Assembly: GCA_902778205.1 (NCBI GenBank) | Contig: CACYWX010000027.1 | Coordinates: forward strand, 1-17,660 | Length of the DNA: 17,660 bases | Direction: 5' to 3' | DNA from: an uncultured Ruminococcus sp. | Lineage (GTDB): Bacteria; Bacillota; Clostridia; Oscillospirales; CAG-272 | Part shown: in pieces, positions 1 through 8,105 of the stretch | Layout: every line of letters begins with the position of its first letter | Position numbering within the stretch: the stretch's first letter is position 1 | Notes under the pieces: model-generated | Told to the model about the DNA's origin: nothing | The model's input: the letters and a program-made list of their open reading frames with translations, nothing else | The model's database searches: none | Translations under genes and position numbers: made by a program

Positions 1-810
1 TCCTTCGTGGACTTCTGGGTGGTCAACAGCCTATACAAGAACGTGGAGCTGCTCTTCAAGTCCTGCTATCTCTACAAGCCGGTGGGCGGAAAGCTGACCT
101 GGGGCCCGGTCTGGGATATGGACTGGACCTCCGCCAACCACGTGAACCTGGATCCCACCTCGGCGGCCTACGACAGCTGGAAGCAGGGGCAGAGCCAGGA
201 CCGGGAATACTGGTACAAGGCCCTCTACAACGATCCCTGGTTCATCGTGAAGCTCTGCGAGCGCTGGAACGCCGTGGGGGACAAGATCGACGCCATGTTC
301 GCCCATTACGACGCGCTGGCGGAGCAGATCCGTCCCGAGGCGACGGCGGACAACAAGCTCTGGAACTACGACTGGCCCTACGACCGGGAGATCTCCACCC
401 TGCGGGAGTGGCTGGTGAACCGGCGGGCCTGGATGGACGGGCAGATGGCGGATCCCGCGGTCATGATCGACTCCCTGGGGTACTACAAAAAGTCGGAAAA
501 AATCGCCCTGTCCGAGCCCGTGGAGAAGGACGACGCCTGGGAGCTGACCCTGTCGGTGACGGATGAGAACGGCTCGATCGCCTCGGCGGACGTGCTGGTG
601 AACGGGCGGATCTTCCTCTCCGACACGGAGGCGAAGGACGGAGCCCTGATCCGGATCCCCAAAACGGAGCTGCGGGAGGCGGGGCTGTACAACTCCGTGG
701 AGGCCCTCGCGAAGGACTCGAAGGGCGGCTATCTGGCCATCCGGAAGCGGAGCGGTCAGGACGGCTCCAACGCCAACGAGGGCGCCTGGGCGTTCATCCT
801 GAGCAGGTGA
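1..810 (+). CDS. CotH-family protein kinase, C-terminal part (5' end outside window)
   Basis: The reading frame is open from base 1, so the start and any signal peptide lie upstream. The visible 269 residues begin SFVDFWVVNSLYKN and continue through a 'KLTWGPVWDMDWT' segment. This is the characteristic end of the CotH kinase fold, where an Asp of the WDxDW motif belongs to the nucleotide/metal site. CotH proteins phosphorylate secreted or spore-coat proteins and are common, often multidomain, in Clostridia. After the kinase part (about residues 1-155) comes a small beta-rich tail (about 165-269) with a 'VTDENGSIASADVLVNG' stretch that resembles an immunoglobulin-like or carbohydrate-binding add-on; I cannot assign it to a family. 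The gene ends 133 nt before proB, which has its own promoter, so it is not part of that operon. The family call is fairly secure; the substrate is unknown. Confidence 0.8.
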   Translation, partial: SFVDFWVVNSLYKNVELLFKSCYLYKPVGGKLTWGPVWDMDWTSANHVNLDPTSAAYDSWKQGQSQDREYWYKALYNDPWFIVKLCERWNAVGDKIDAMFAHYDALAEQIRPEATADNKLWNYDWPYDREISTLREWLVNRRAWMDGQMADPAVMIDSLGYYKKSEKIALSEPVEKDDAWELTLSVTDENGSIASADVLVNGRIFLSDTEAKDGALIRIPKTELREAGLYNSVEALAKDSKGGYLAIRKRSGQDGSNANEGAWAFILSR

Positions 811-833
811 GAGCAGGAACGGAAACATACAGT

Positions 834-870
834 ACGGGAAGGGAGCGGGAGACGTTTCCTTCCCGTTTCC
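834..870 (+). terminator. Possible weak intrinsic terminator after the CotH gene
   Basis: A perfect 9-bp stem (ACGGGAAGG at 834-842 pairing with CCTTCCCGT at 858-866) with a 15-nt loop is followed by TTCCTCTT. The stem is convincing but the T-tract is broken, so termination may be partial. It sits between the CotH stop codon and the proB -35 box. Confidence 0.4.
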
Positions 871-872
871 TC

Positions 873-901
873 TTGACATCAGGCGGATTGTCCTGTATAA
901 T
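873..901 (+). promoter_or_regulatory. Sigma-A-type promoter of proBA
   Basis: TTGACA (873-878) and TATAAT (896-901) are separated by exactly 17 nt, a perfect consensus housekeeping promoter. Transcription should start near 908, giving a leader of about 36 nt before proB. That is too short for a T-box or riboswitch. Confidence 0.9.
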
Positions 902-943
902 CATGCAGTAAAGATGGAAAAATACAGAACGAGGTGAAAAGCG

Positions 944-1720
944 ATGCGGATTGCGGTCAAGATCGGGACGTCCACTCTGACCCACCGGACCGGACGGCTC
1001 AACATCCGGCGGGTGGAGAGCCTGTGCAAGGTCCTGTCCGATCTGAAAAACGCAGGCCATGAGATCGTACTGATCTCCTCCGGGGCCATCGGCATGGGCG
1101 TCGGAAAGATGAACCTGCCCGGGAGGCCGGAGGATATGCCCACCAAGCAGGCCATGGCGGCGGTGGGACAGTGCGAGCTGATGTACGTCTACGACAAGCT
1201 GTTTTCGGAATATCACCATACGGTGGCGCAGATCCTGGTGACCGGAGAGGACCTGGGCTCGGAGCCGCGCCACGGGAACTTCACCCGGACCGTCCTGCGC
1301 CTGTTGGAGCTGGGAGCCCTGCCCATCGTGAACGAAAACGACACGGTGGCCACGGAGGAGGTCGCCGTGGGGGACAACGACACCCTGGGCGCTCTGGTGG
1401 CGGTCAGCGCGGGGGCGGAGCTGTACGTAATCCTCTCCGATATCGACGGCCTCTACACGGCGGATCCCCGGACCGATCCGGACGCGGAGGTCATCCCGGT
1501 GGTGACGGAGCTGACGGAGGAGATTCTGGCAGCGGGCGGCGGAAAGGGCTCCTCCCTCGGCACGGGGGGCATGGCGACGAAGCTGTCCGCGGCCCGGATC
1601 TGCATGAATGCAGGCCTTGACATGATGATCGTGAACGGGGCGGACCCGGCGAGACTCTACGACGCGGTGGAGCGTGCGCCCGTGGGGACACTGTTCACCG
1701 GAAGGAGGAAGGACGAATGA
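944..1720 (+). CDS. proB: Glutamate 5-kinase, short form without PUA domain
   Basis: Catalyses ATP-dependent phosphorylation of L-glutamate to gamma-glutamyl phosphate, the first step of proline synthesis, in the cytoplasm. The 258-residue protein has the amino-acid kinase fold: KIGTSTLT (residues 6-13), SSGAIGMG (45-52), NENDTV (130-135), GDNDTLGALVA (143-153), LSDIDGLYTADP (164-175) and GTGGMATK (206-213). The start follows GAGGTG with a suitable gap and the family N-terminus (MRIAVKIGTS) begins there. E. coli ProB is about 367 residues with a C-terminal PUA domain; that domain is absent here, as in several Gram-positive versions. The stop overlaps the proA start in an ATGA arrangement, so translation is coupled. 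A consensus promoter lies 43 nt upstream. The assignment is secure. Confidence 0.96.
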   Translation: MRIAVKIGTSTLTHRTGRLNIRRVESLCKVLSDLKNAGHEIVLISSGAIGMGVGKMNLPGRPEDMPTKQAMAAVGQCELMYVYDKLFSEYHHTVAQILVTGEDLGSEPRHGNFTRTVLRLLELGALPIVNENDTVATEEVAVGDNDTLGALVAVSAGAELYVILSDIDGLYTADPRTDPDAEVIPVVTELTEEILAAGGGKGSSLGTGGMATKLSAARICMNAGLDMMIVNGADPARLYDAVERAPVGTLFTGRRKDE

Positions 1721-2930
1721 AGCGCACGGCGGACATTCTGCGGGAGACGAAGGCGGCCTCTCCGGCTCTGGCCTGGGTTGACGGCGATACGAAGAACCGG
1801 GCGCTCCTTGCCATGGCGGACCGGCTGATCTCGGAGAAGGATTCCCTGCTCCGAGCCAATGAAGAGGACGTGGCGGCGGCAAGGGAGCGGCTCGGGGAGG
1901 TGATGACGGACCGGCTCAGGCTGACGGAGGCGCGGATCCGCTCCATGGCCGACGGGATCCGGACCGCGGCGGCCCTGCCCGATCCGGTGGGCGTCGTTCT
2001 GGAGAAGACGGAGCGGCCCAACGGACTTCTGATCGAGAAGGTCTCGGTGCCCATGGGGGTCATCGGGATCATTTACGAGAGCCGGCCCAACGTAACCTCG
2101 GACGCGGCGGCCCTGGCGATCAAGGCGGGAAGCGCGGCGGTGCTCCGGGGAGGACGGGAGGCGTTCCGGTCCAACGAGGCCATTGTCCGCGCCATCCGCA
2201 TGGGGCTCTCCGACGCCGGACTGGATCCCGCGCTGATCGGCTTCGTGGAGGACACGGACCGGGCCAGCTCCCGGGAGATGATGGAGGCGGCGGGGCTCAT
2301 CGATCTGTTGATCCCACGGGGAGGAGCCGGGCTGATCCGGGCCTGCGTGGAGAACGCGAAGGTGCCCTGCATCCAGACGGGCGTGGGGATCTGGTGGAGA
2401 ACGCCAAGACCAGCCGCCCCTCGGTGTGCAACGCGGAGGAGGTCCTGCTGGTACACCGGGACATTGCGCTCGCCTTCCTGCCGGCCCTCTCGAAGCGGCT
2501 CCGGGACGACCGGATCGCGGCGGGGCTGGTTCCCGTGGAGTTCCGTGTAGATCCCTCGGCGGCTCCCTATATTGACGGGATGCCCGCGGGGGACGGGGAT
2601 TTCGACACGGAATTCCTCGACTACATCCTGGCCGTGAAGACAGTGGATTCCGTCGAAGAGGCCGTCCGTCACATCGCGGTCCACTCCACCGGCCACAGCG
2701 AGGCCATTGTGACGAATAATCCGGAGACGGCGGACTTCTTCGTCAGCCGTGTGGACGCGGCGGCGGTGTATGTGAACGCCTCCACAAGGTTCACCGACGG
2801 CGGAGAGTTCGGCCTCGGCTGTGAAATGGGGATCTCCACCCAGAAGCTGGGCGCCCGGGGACCCATGGGGCTGAGAGAGCTGACGTCCTACAAGTACGTG
2901 ATCCGCGGCAACGGACAGGTGAGGGGATAA
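1717..2930 (+). pseudogene. proA: Gamma-glutamyl phosphate reductase (glutamate-5-semialdehyde dehydrogenase), disrupted by an internal deletion and frameshift
   Basis: ProA reduces gamma-glutamyl phosphate with NADPH, the second proline step, as ProB's partner. The N-terminal part (1717-2388, 224 residues) reads normally through GIIYESRPNVTSDA, KAGSAAVLRGG and IPRGGAGLIRACVENAKVPCIQTGVG. The family then continues with a roughly 20-residue segment (NCHIYVD or similar, an acidic stretch, then the residues before NAKT). Here only 11 nt separate the ggg codon at 2386-2388 from the aac of NAKTSRPSVCN, and the frame changes. The second part (from about 2388, readable as DLVENAKTSRPSVCNAEE) continues to the stop at 2928-2930 and carries the conserved VCNA cysteine (codon 2427-2429), expected to be the catalytic thiol. 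If the missing loop has its usual length, about 49 nt are lost. The original frame runs to a stop at 2550 with 54 unrelated residues. It could be a true null allele or an assembly error; as written no full-length ProA can be made. Confidence 0.88.
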
Positions 2931-2932
2931 AT

Positions 2933-3901
2933 ATGAGAAATATGAGGCGATGGCCGGTTGTCCTTCTGCTGGCCGCCGTCCTCTTCGCCTGCTCCCGGGC
3001 GGACAGCGCGCCGGGCGGCATTTCCGTGGAATCGCAGACGGACGCCTCCGAAGCCGGAATTGTTTACCGTCTGGAAGATACGGACGTGACCCTTACGGTT
3101 CCTACTTCAACGGAGGTCAGCTTGGAGGAGCCCAACGTCATCCGCGTCCACATCCGGGAAGAGGAGGCGGAGGAGGCGGATCTCACCGGTCTCGAAGCGC
3201 TTTCTTCCCTGTATCAGCTGAATATTGCGGCCGACGGGGACATCGGAGAGCTGATCCTGCCCTCCAATGCCGCTTATACCGTCATCGAAGCGGGAACCGT
3301 GGGGCATCTCGACGCCTCCCGCTGCCGCCACACAAGGCCGATGGAGCTGCGCTGCCGGGTAGAGGATGCGGACATGAACGAGAGCGTCGAATCCCTTGTG
3401 GTCAGCGACGATTCCGTGTTCCGCTTCCGGGGACTGACGGGCCTCGGAGCCATCGCCTTTCTGCATCCCGTCGATCTCTCCCCGCTGGCGGATACGGCTC
3501 TGACCGGACAGGAGAAATCCGTGCTCATCATGCGCGCACCGGACGATGATCCCTGGGATCTTTCGCCGCTGGCAGACGCGGACATCACGATTCTCCGATT
3601 TGGCAATACCATCACGGAGGACGAGCTGAACACGCTGGCATGCGGCCGCTTTACAACGATCGAGCTGTCCGACGAGGGGATCGGGGACCTGTCCTTTCTG
3701 GACAATACGCCTCAGGTGACCTCCCTGCTGCTGACCGTCTCGGGGATCCAGCCGGAAGAGATCCTGCCCTTTCTCGGCCCTCCGGCAAAGGCTGTTCCGT
3801 CCGACCTGCTGGGCGCGCTTTCCACCTCCCTTCCGTCGGAACAGCTCCTTGACTTCGCCGAACGGGGGAACGTATATCTGTTCTTTGACGCCAGACGATA
3901 A
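2933..3901 (+). CDS. Putative lipoprotein with leucine-rich-repeat-like segments
   Basis: The 322-residue protein starts with a basic n-region (MRNMRRW), a hydrophobic core and a lipobox LFAC, with Cys20 as the likely lipidated residue. It should therefore be exported and anchored to the outer face of the membrane. The mature part has several degenerate LRR-like units: LTGLEALSSLYQLNI (about 84-98), DLSPLAD twice (181-187 and 209-215), and DLSFLDNTPQVTSLLL (about 252-267). This is like the spacing of internalin-type repeats but with no clean array. There are no catalytic motifs I recognise. The start is 2 nt after the proA stop with GAGGGG overlapping that stop, so it is the third gene of the pro operon. 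Why a lipoprotein sits there is unclear. The lipoprotein call is firm; the function is unknown. Confidence 0.8.
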   Translation: MRNMRRWPVVLLLAAVLFACSRADSAPGGISVESQTDASEAGIVYRLEDTDVTLTVPTSTEVSLEEPNVIRVHIREEEAEEADLTGLEALSSLYQLNIAADGDIGELILPSNAAYTVIEAGTVGHLDASRCRHTRPMELRCRVEDADMNESVESLVVSDDSVFRFRGLTGLGAIAFLHPVDLSPLADTALTGQEKSVLIMRAPDDDPWDLSPLADADITILRFGNTITEDELNTLACGRFTTIELSDEGIGDLSFLDNTPQVTSLLLTVSGIQPEEILPFLGPPAKAVPSDLLGALSTSLPSEQLLDFAERGNVYLFFDARR

Positions 3902-3909
3902 ACGGCGGC

Positions 3910-3950
3910 AAAAAAACCGCGGTCTCACCTTTCGCGGAGGGACTGCGGTT
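3910..3950 (-). terminator. Intrinsic terminator of rny, possibly bidirectional
   Basis: Read on the minus strand: AACCGC, A, GTC, loop, GAC, C, GCGGTT, a 6+3 bp stem with one mismatch, followed by a run of seven T (complement of A 3910-3916). It lies just beyond the rny stop and between two convergent genes. On the plus strand the same stem is followed by CTGTTGTTT, so it may also slow transcription from the pro operon. Confidence 0.8.
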
Positions 3951-3964
3951 CTGTTGTTTCCGGA

Positions 3965-5506
3965 TTATTTCGCGTAGTCGATGGCGCGGCTCTCGCGGAT
4001 CATGTGGACCTTGATCTGGCCGGGGTACTCCAGCTCGTTCTCGATCTTCTTCACGATGTCGTGGGCGATGATGACCATCTGATCGTCGTTGACAACGTCG
4101 GGCTTCACCATGATGCGGATCTCGCGGCCGGCCTGGATGGCGTAGGACTTCTCCACGCCCTCGAACTCGTTGGCGATCTCCTCCAGCTTGGTGAGACGCT
4201 TGATGTAGTTCTCCAGGTTCTCCCGGCGGGCGCCCGGTCTGGCGGCGGAAATGGCGTCCGCGGCCTGGACGATGAGGGCGGTGATGGTCTGAGCCTCCAC
4301 GTCGCCGTGGTGGGCTTCGATGGCGTGGATGACCTCCTTGGACTCGCGGTACTTCCGGGCGGCTTCAACGCCCAGCTGCACGTGGGAGCCCTCCACCTCC
4401 TGGGTCAGGGCCTTGCCGATGTCGTGGAGCAGGCCCGCTCTCTTGGCCAGAGTGCTGTCCACGCCCAGCTCGTCCGCGATGACGCCGGAGAGCAGGGAGA
4501 CCTCCACGGAATGGCCCAGCACGTTCTGGCCGTAGGAGGTGCGGTACTTCAGGCGGCCCAGCAGCTTCACCAGCTCCGGGTTGATGCCGTGGATGCCGGT
4601 GTCGAAGGTGGCTCTTTCGCCGGCCTGCTTGATGGAGGCGTCCACTTCCTTGCGGGCCTTCTCCACCATCTCCTCGATGCGGGTGGGATGGATGCGGCCG
4701 TCGGAGATCAGCTTCTCCAGAGCCAGCCGGGCAATCTCGCGGCGGACGGGATCGAAGGAGGACACGGTGATGGCCTCCGGGGTGTCGTCGATGATGAGAT
4801 CCACGCCGGTCAGGGTCTCGATGGTGCGGATGTTGCGGCCCTCGCGCCCGATGATGCGGCCCTTCATCTCCTCGCTGGGCAGGTCCACGGTGGACACGGT
4901 GATTTCGGACACGTGGTCGGCGGCGCATCTCTGGACGGCCTGGGCGATGATCTCACGGGCCTTTTCGTCCGCCTGATCCCGGAACTCGGATTCCAACTCC
5001 ACGATCTTCTGGGCCTGCTCGTGCCGGATCTCCCCCTCCAGCTGGGCGATGAGCTTCGCCGTGGCTTCCTCCGCGGTCATGCCGGCGATCTTCTGCAGGG
5101 TCTCGTACTGTTCGGTCTTGATCTTCTCGATGGCTTCGTTCTTGTCGGTGGCTTCCTTCAGCTTCTTCGTGAGGCTTTCGTCCTTCTTCTCCAGAGCCTC
5201 GGTCTTGCGGTCCAGGGCCTCCTCCTTGGACTGGACCCGGCGCTCCTGACGGGTGAGCTCGCTCCGGCGTTCCTTCAGCTCCTGCTCGAACTCGTTCTTG
5301 GTCTGCAGGATCTCCTCCTTGGCCTCGAGCAGCGCTTCCTTCTTCTTGTTGTCGGCGGTTCTGATGCCGTCCTCCAGAATCTTTCTGGCCTGTTCTTCAG
5401 CGGAACCGATCTCGGACTCCGCGACTTTTTTCCGGTAGAAGATACCGCCTGCGAATCCCGCAGCGGCCATGATAATCCCGACGATGATGTAAGGGATATA
5501 CTGCAT
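3965..5506 (-). CDS. rny: Ribonuclease Y
   Basis: Membrane-anchored endoribonuclease that starts mRNA decay in Gram-positive bacteria. The 513-residue product has the standard layout. There is one N-terminal membrane segment (about 5-23), then a long charged coiled coil (about 28-200). A KH RNA-binding domain follows, with GRIIGREG at 216-223. The HD hydrolase domain has His361-Asp362 in LLHDIGKA and an AHHGD motif near 398-402. Length matches the family (about 510-520). The frame stays open upstream to 5692, but the ATG at 5504-5506 has an AAAGGAGG site at the right distance and gives the normal MQYIPYIIVG membrane start. The upstream 62 residues are basic and proline-rich and look like untranslated leader. 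A perfect promoter at 5719-5747 serves it, and a terminator follows the stop. The assignment is secure. Confidence 0.97.
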   Translation of the reverse strand: MQYIPYIIVGIIMAAAGFAGGIFYRKKVAESEIGSAEEQARKILEDGIRTADNKKKEALLEAKEEILQTKNEFEQELKERRSELTRQERRVQSKEEALDRKTEALEKKDESLTKKLKEATDKNEAIEKIKTEQYETLQKIAGMTAEEATAKLIAQLEGEIRHEQAQKIVELESEFRDQADEKAREIIAQAVQRCAADHVSEITVSTVDLPSEEMKGRIIGREGRNIRTIETLTGVDLIIDDTPEAITVSSFDPVRREIARLALEKLISDGRIHPTRIEEMVEKARKEVDASIKQAGERATFDTGIHGINPELVKLLGRLKYRTSYGQNVLGHSVEVSLLSGVIADELGVDSTLAKRAGLLHDIGKALTQEVEGSHVQLGVEAARKYRESKEVIHAIEAHHGDVEAQTITALIVQAADAISAARPGARRENLENYIKRLTKLEEIANEFEGVEKSYAIQAGREIRIMVKPDVVNDDQMVIIAHDIVKKIENELEYPGQIKVHMIRESRAIDYAK

Positions 5507-5712
5507 TCCGCCCCTCCTTTTCTGGTTGTCCGTGTTTTGCATGATGACAAATAATGCGGCGCGGAGAGGATCCCCCCGTCGCCTCCTCCTTGGTAGTCGT
5601 TCTCTGCGTCTGACGCAGCCGTTTATCTGGTCGGGAGAGCGTTCCGGGCTGTTTTCAGCGGACCGGGAGCCCTCTCCGAGCGGTTTTTTCAAGTGAAAGA
5701 AAAAACGTACTA
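5507..5712 (-). promoter_or_regulatory. Long 5' leader of rny
   Basis: The distance from the expected start of transcription (near 5712) to the rny ATG is about 205 nt. The leader contains a strong hairpin at 5634-5677 and a small inverted repeat (CTGCGT/ACGCAG) near 5604-5618. The leader stays open in the rny frame but has no good ribosome site before the one at rny itself. I recognise no riboswitch or T-box. With the segment up to 5911 this makes the only gene-free stretch over 300 bases here; the rest of it holds the two divergent promoters. Confidence 0.55.
5634..5677. other. Strong 44-nt hairpin in the rny leader
   Basis: On the minus strand the arms GGAGAG and CTCTCC close the structure. 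There are further pairs inside (TCC/GGA, then GG/CC) and an apical GCTG-AAAA-CAGC stem-loop. On the plus strand the same inverted repeat is followed, 6 nt later, by six T (5684-5689), which would make it terminator-like for antisense transcripts coming from within rny. Its role is not known. Confidence 0.6.
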
Positions 5713-5718
5713 CTCTAT

Positions 5719-5747
5719 ATTATAACGCAGTGCGTTGGCGATGTCAA
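5719..5747 (-). promoter_or_regulatory. Sigma-A-type promoter of rny
   Basis: On the minus strand TTGACA (complement of 5742-5747) and TATAAT (complement of 5719-5724) are 17 nt apart, a perfect consensus. It points at rny, whose ATG is about 205 nt downstream of the expected start point. Confidence 0.9.
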
Positions 5748-5837
5748 GTGATTTTTCCGTTAATTCCGCCATACGCCGGAGGGAATGCGGCCGGATCGGA
5801 AAGGGACGGATTGCGGGCTGTTTTTTCCTCTTCTCCC

Positions 5838-5866
5838 TTGCTTTTTCAGGCGGAATATGGCATAAT
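5838..5866 (+). promoter_or_regulatory. Probable promoter of the GH36-GH127 operon
   Basis: TTGCTT (5838-5843) and CATAAT (5861-5866) lie 17 nt apart with TATGG just before the -10 box. The expected start near 5873 leaves a leader of about 40 nt before the GH36 ATG. I found no clear CcpA (cre) site or operator palindrome around it. Confidence 0.7.
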
Positions 5867-5911
5867 GGGGAGCGAGAATCCACATTCCTTCCTTCCGAAA
5901 GGAGCAGCAAT

Positions 5912-8092
5912 ATGCCTGTATCGTTCATCGAAGACCGGAAGCTGTTCAAGCTGGACGCGGCGGGGACCACGTACGTGATGGCCGTCGCTCCGGGGAACTA
6001 CCTCCTGGGACTTTACTGGGGCGCGCCGGTCCCGGATGCCAATTTCGACGGCTACGCCTTCCGCGACTACGCCTCCTCCTTCTCCCCCTCCTGCGAGGAG
6101 GTGGGCGAGGGTCCCTTCTCCCCGGACACGGCTCCCCTGGAATACGCCGGCTTCGGCACCGGAGACTTCCGCAAGTGCGCCGTATCCATCCGAAACGCCG
6201 ACGGCAACGACGCCACGGACTTCCGCTACACCGGCCACCGGATCCTCTCCGGCAAGGGAGGGCCCGCCGGGATGCCCGCAACCTTCGGGGCGAACCCCGG
6301 GGACTGCTCCACCCTTGAGATCGACCTGGAGGACCGGACCACCGGAGCGGAGCTGACCCTCTGCTACACCGTATTTGAGGATCTGCCGGTCATCACCCGG
6401 TACGCGCGGCTGAAGAACGGCTCGGAGCGTCCCTTCGACATCGAGAAGATCTCCTCCGCCTCGGTCCAGCTGAACGCCATGGACTTCGACTTCATCCACC
6501 TGTACGGGCGGTGGGGCGCGGAGAGAAACCTGGTCCGCTCTCCCCTGGCCCACGGCCATCAGTCCATCAGCTCCTCCCGCGGCTCCTCCTCCCACTATCA
6601 CAATCCCTTCGCGGCTCTGGCAAGACGCGGCGCGGACGAGGACCGGGGCGAGGTTTACGGCTTCAACCTGGTCTACTCCGGCAGCTTCGACATCACGGCG
6701 GACGTGGATTACTACGCCACGACCCGGCTGAACATGGGCATCAATCCGGAGGGCTTCCTCTGGCATCTGGAGCCGGACGAGGTCTTCGAGACGCCCGAGG
6801 CGGTGCTGGTCTACTCGCAGGAGGGTCTGGGCGGCATGTCCCGGACCTTCCACCGGCTGTATCTGAACCACCTGATCCGCGGGAAGTACCGCCGGGAGGT
6901 GCGGCCCCTGCTCATCAACTCCTGGGAGGCCGCCTTCTTCGATTTCGACACGGAAAAGCTGGTGTCCTTCGCGGAGCGGGCGAAAGAGATCGGCATCGAC
7001 ATGCTGGTCATGGACGACGGCTGGTTCGGACGCCGGAACGACGACAGAAGCTCCCTCGGCGACTGGTGGGTGAACGAGGACAAGCTGCCCGGCGGTCTGG
7101 GAGTCCTCATTGACCGGGTGAACGCCCTGGGCCTGAAGTTCGGCATCTGGTATGAGCCGGAGATGATCTCCCCGGACTCCGACATCTACCGGGCGCATCC
7201 CGACTGGTGCCTCCACGTGCCGAACCGCCCGAATTCCGTGGCGCGCCATCAGTACGTCATCGACATGTCGCGGCAGGACGTGCGGGACAACATCTGGGAG
7301 CAGATGAACGCGGTTCTGTCGAAGTATAAGATCGACTACGTGAAGTGGGACTTCAACCGGAACCTGACCGAGGCCGGGTCCGCCCTCTTGTCCGCGCCGC
7401 ACGGGGAGGAGATCTTCCACCGCTTCGTGCTGGGCACCTACGAGCTCATGGGACGGCTGACGGACACCTATCCGGAAATCCTTCTCGAGAACTGCTCCGG
7501 CGGCGGCGGGCGCTTCGATCCCGGCATGCTGTACTTCAGCCCGCAGATCTGGGCCTCGGACAACACGGACGCCATCGAGCGGCTGGCCATCCAGTTCGGC
7601 ACCTCCCTCTGCTATCCGGCCTCCACCATGGGCGCCCACGTGTCCATGAGCCGGCGCACGGGCTTTGAGGCCAAGGGAAACGTGGCCATGTGGGGCACCT
7701 TCGGCTACGAGCTGGATCCCAACCGGCTGACGGAAAAGGATCTGGAGATCGTGAAGGGACAGGTGGCGGACTACCACAAGTACTACGAGCTGATCCACTA
7801 CGGGGATCTCTACCGGATCACGGATCCCTGGGACGACGCCTTCCGGTGCGCCTGGGAGTTCGTGTCCCAGGACAAAACCGAGGCGCTGTACACCCAGGTG
7901 GTCATGCGGTACCAGCACTGCCCGACCCTTTTCGTGCGGTTCCGGGGGCTGGATCCGAAGATCACCTACGTGCTCGAGTCCACGGGAGAGGAATACTCCG
8001 GCGCGTTTCTCATGAACGCCGGTCTGAATCTGGCCCGGTATCCCAGAGGGACCGGGGAGAGCTTCACGCTCCACTTTGTCAAGAAAGGCTGA
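5912..8092 (+). CDS. Alpha-galactosidase, glycoside hydrolase family 36
   Basis: Releases terminal alpha-galactose from oligosaccharides or glycans. The 726-residue length fits the intracellular bacterial GH36 group (about 730). There is an N-terminal beta-domain, the SSSRGSSSHYHNPF segment, and a TIM barrel with MDDGWFG, WYEPEMISPDSDIYRAHPDW and KWDFNRN. Asp480 in KWDFN is the expected nucleophile, and Asp550 in ASDNTDA the expected acid/base. The 70-residue spacing is that of characterised Geobacillus enzymes (Asp478/Asp548, from memory). The frame is open back to 5735, but ATG 5912 has AAAGGAG just upstream and the longer form would begin before the promoter. No signal peptide, so cytoplasmic. 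It leads an operon with the GH127 gene 13 nt behind. Natural substrate (raffinose-type sugars, galactomannan fragments or glycopeptides) cannot be read from sequence. Confidence 0.95.
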   Translation: MPVSFIEDRKLFKLDAAGTTYVMAVAPGNYLLGLYWGAPVPDANFDGYAFRDYASSFSPSCEEVGEGPFSPDTAPLEYAGFGTGDFRKCAVSIRNADGNDATDFRYTGHRILSGKGGPAGMPATFGANPGDCSTLEIDLEDRTTGAELTLCYTVFEDLPVITRYARLKNGSERPFDIEKISSASVQLNAMDFDFIHLYGRWGAERNLVRSPLAHGHQSISSSRGSSSHYHNPFAALARRGADEDRGEVYGFNLVYSGSFDITADVDYYATTRLNMGINPEGFLWHLEPDEVFETPEAVLVYSQEGLGGMSRTFHRLYLNHLIRGKYRREVRPLLINSWEAAFFDFDTEKLVSFAERAKEIGIDMLVMDDGWFGRRNDDRSSLGDWWVNEDKLPGGLGVLIDRVNALGLKFGIWYEPEMISPDSDIYRAHPDWCLHVPNRPNSVARHQYVIDMSRQDVRDNIWEQMNAVLSKYKIDYVKWDFNRNLTEAGSALLSAPHGEEIFHRFVLGTYELMGRLTDTYPEILLENCSGGGGRFDPGMLYFSPQIWASDNTDAIERLAIQFGTSLCYPASTMGAHVSMSRRTGFEAKGNVAMWGTFGYELDPNRLTEKDLEIVKGQVADYHKYYELIHYGDLYRITDPWDDAFRCAWEFVSQDKTEALYTQVVMRYQHCPTLFVRFRGLDPKITYVLESTGEEYSGAFLMNAGLNLARYPRGTGESFTLHFVKKG

Positions 8093-8105
8093 GGAGGCTG
8101 TCATC

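Noticed and set aside
908..943. T-box or riboswitch controlling proBA
   Set aside because: The leader is only about 36 nt long and shows no stem-loops or T-box core.
2380..2420. Programmed ribosomal frameshift in proA
   Set aside because: No slippery run or stimulatory structure is present at the break, and a shift alone would still leave the conserved segment of about 16-20 residues missing. A deletion explains both facts.
5507..5692. N-terminal extension of RNase Y of 62 residues
   Set aside because: The extension is basic and low-complexity, lacks a start with a ribosome site, and would put residues ahead of the normal membrane anchor. The ATG at 5506 has a near-perfect AAAGGAGG.
5735..5911. 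Earlier start of the GH36 gene at 5735
   Set aside because: That start lies upstream of the likely promoter at 5838-5866 and within the rny promoter, and the extra residues are not family-like. ATG 5912 has a good ribosome site.
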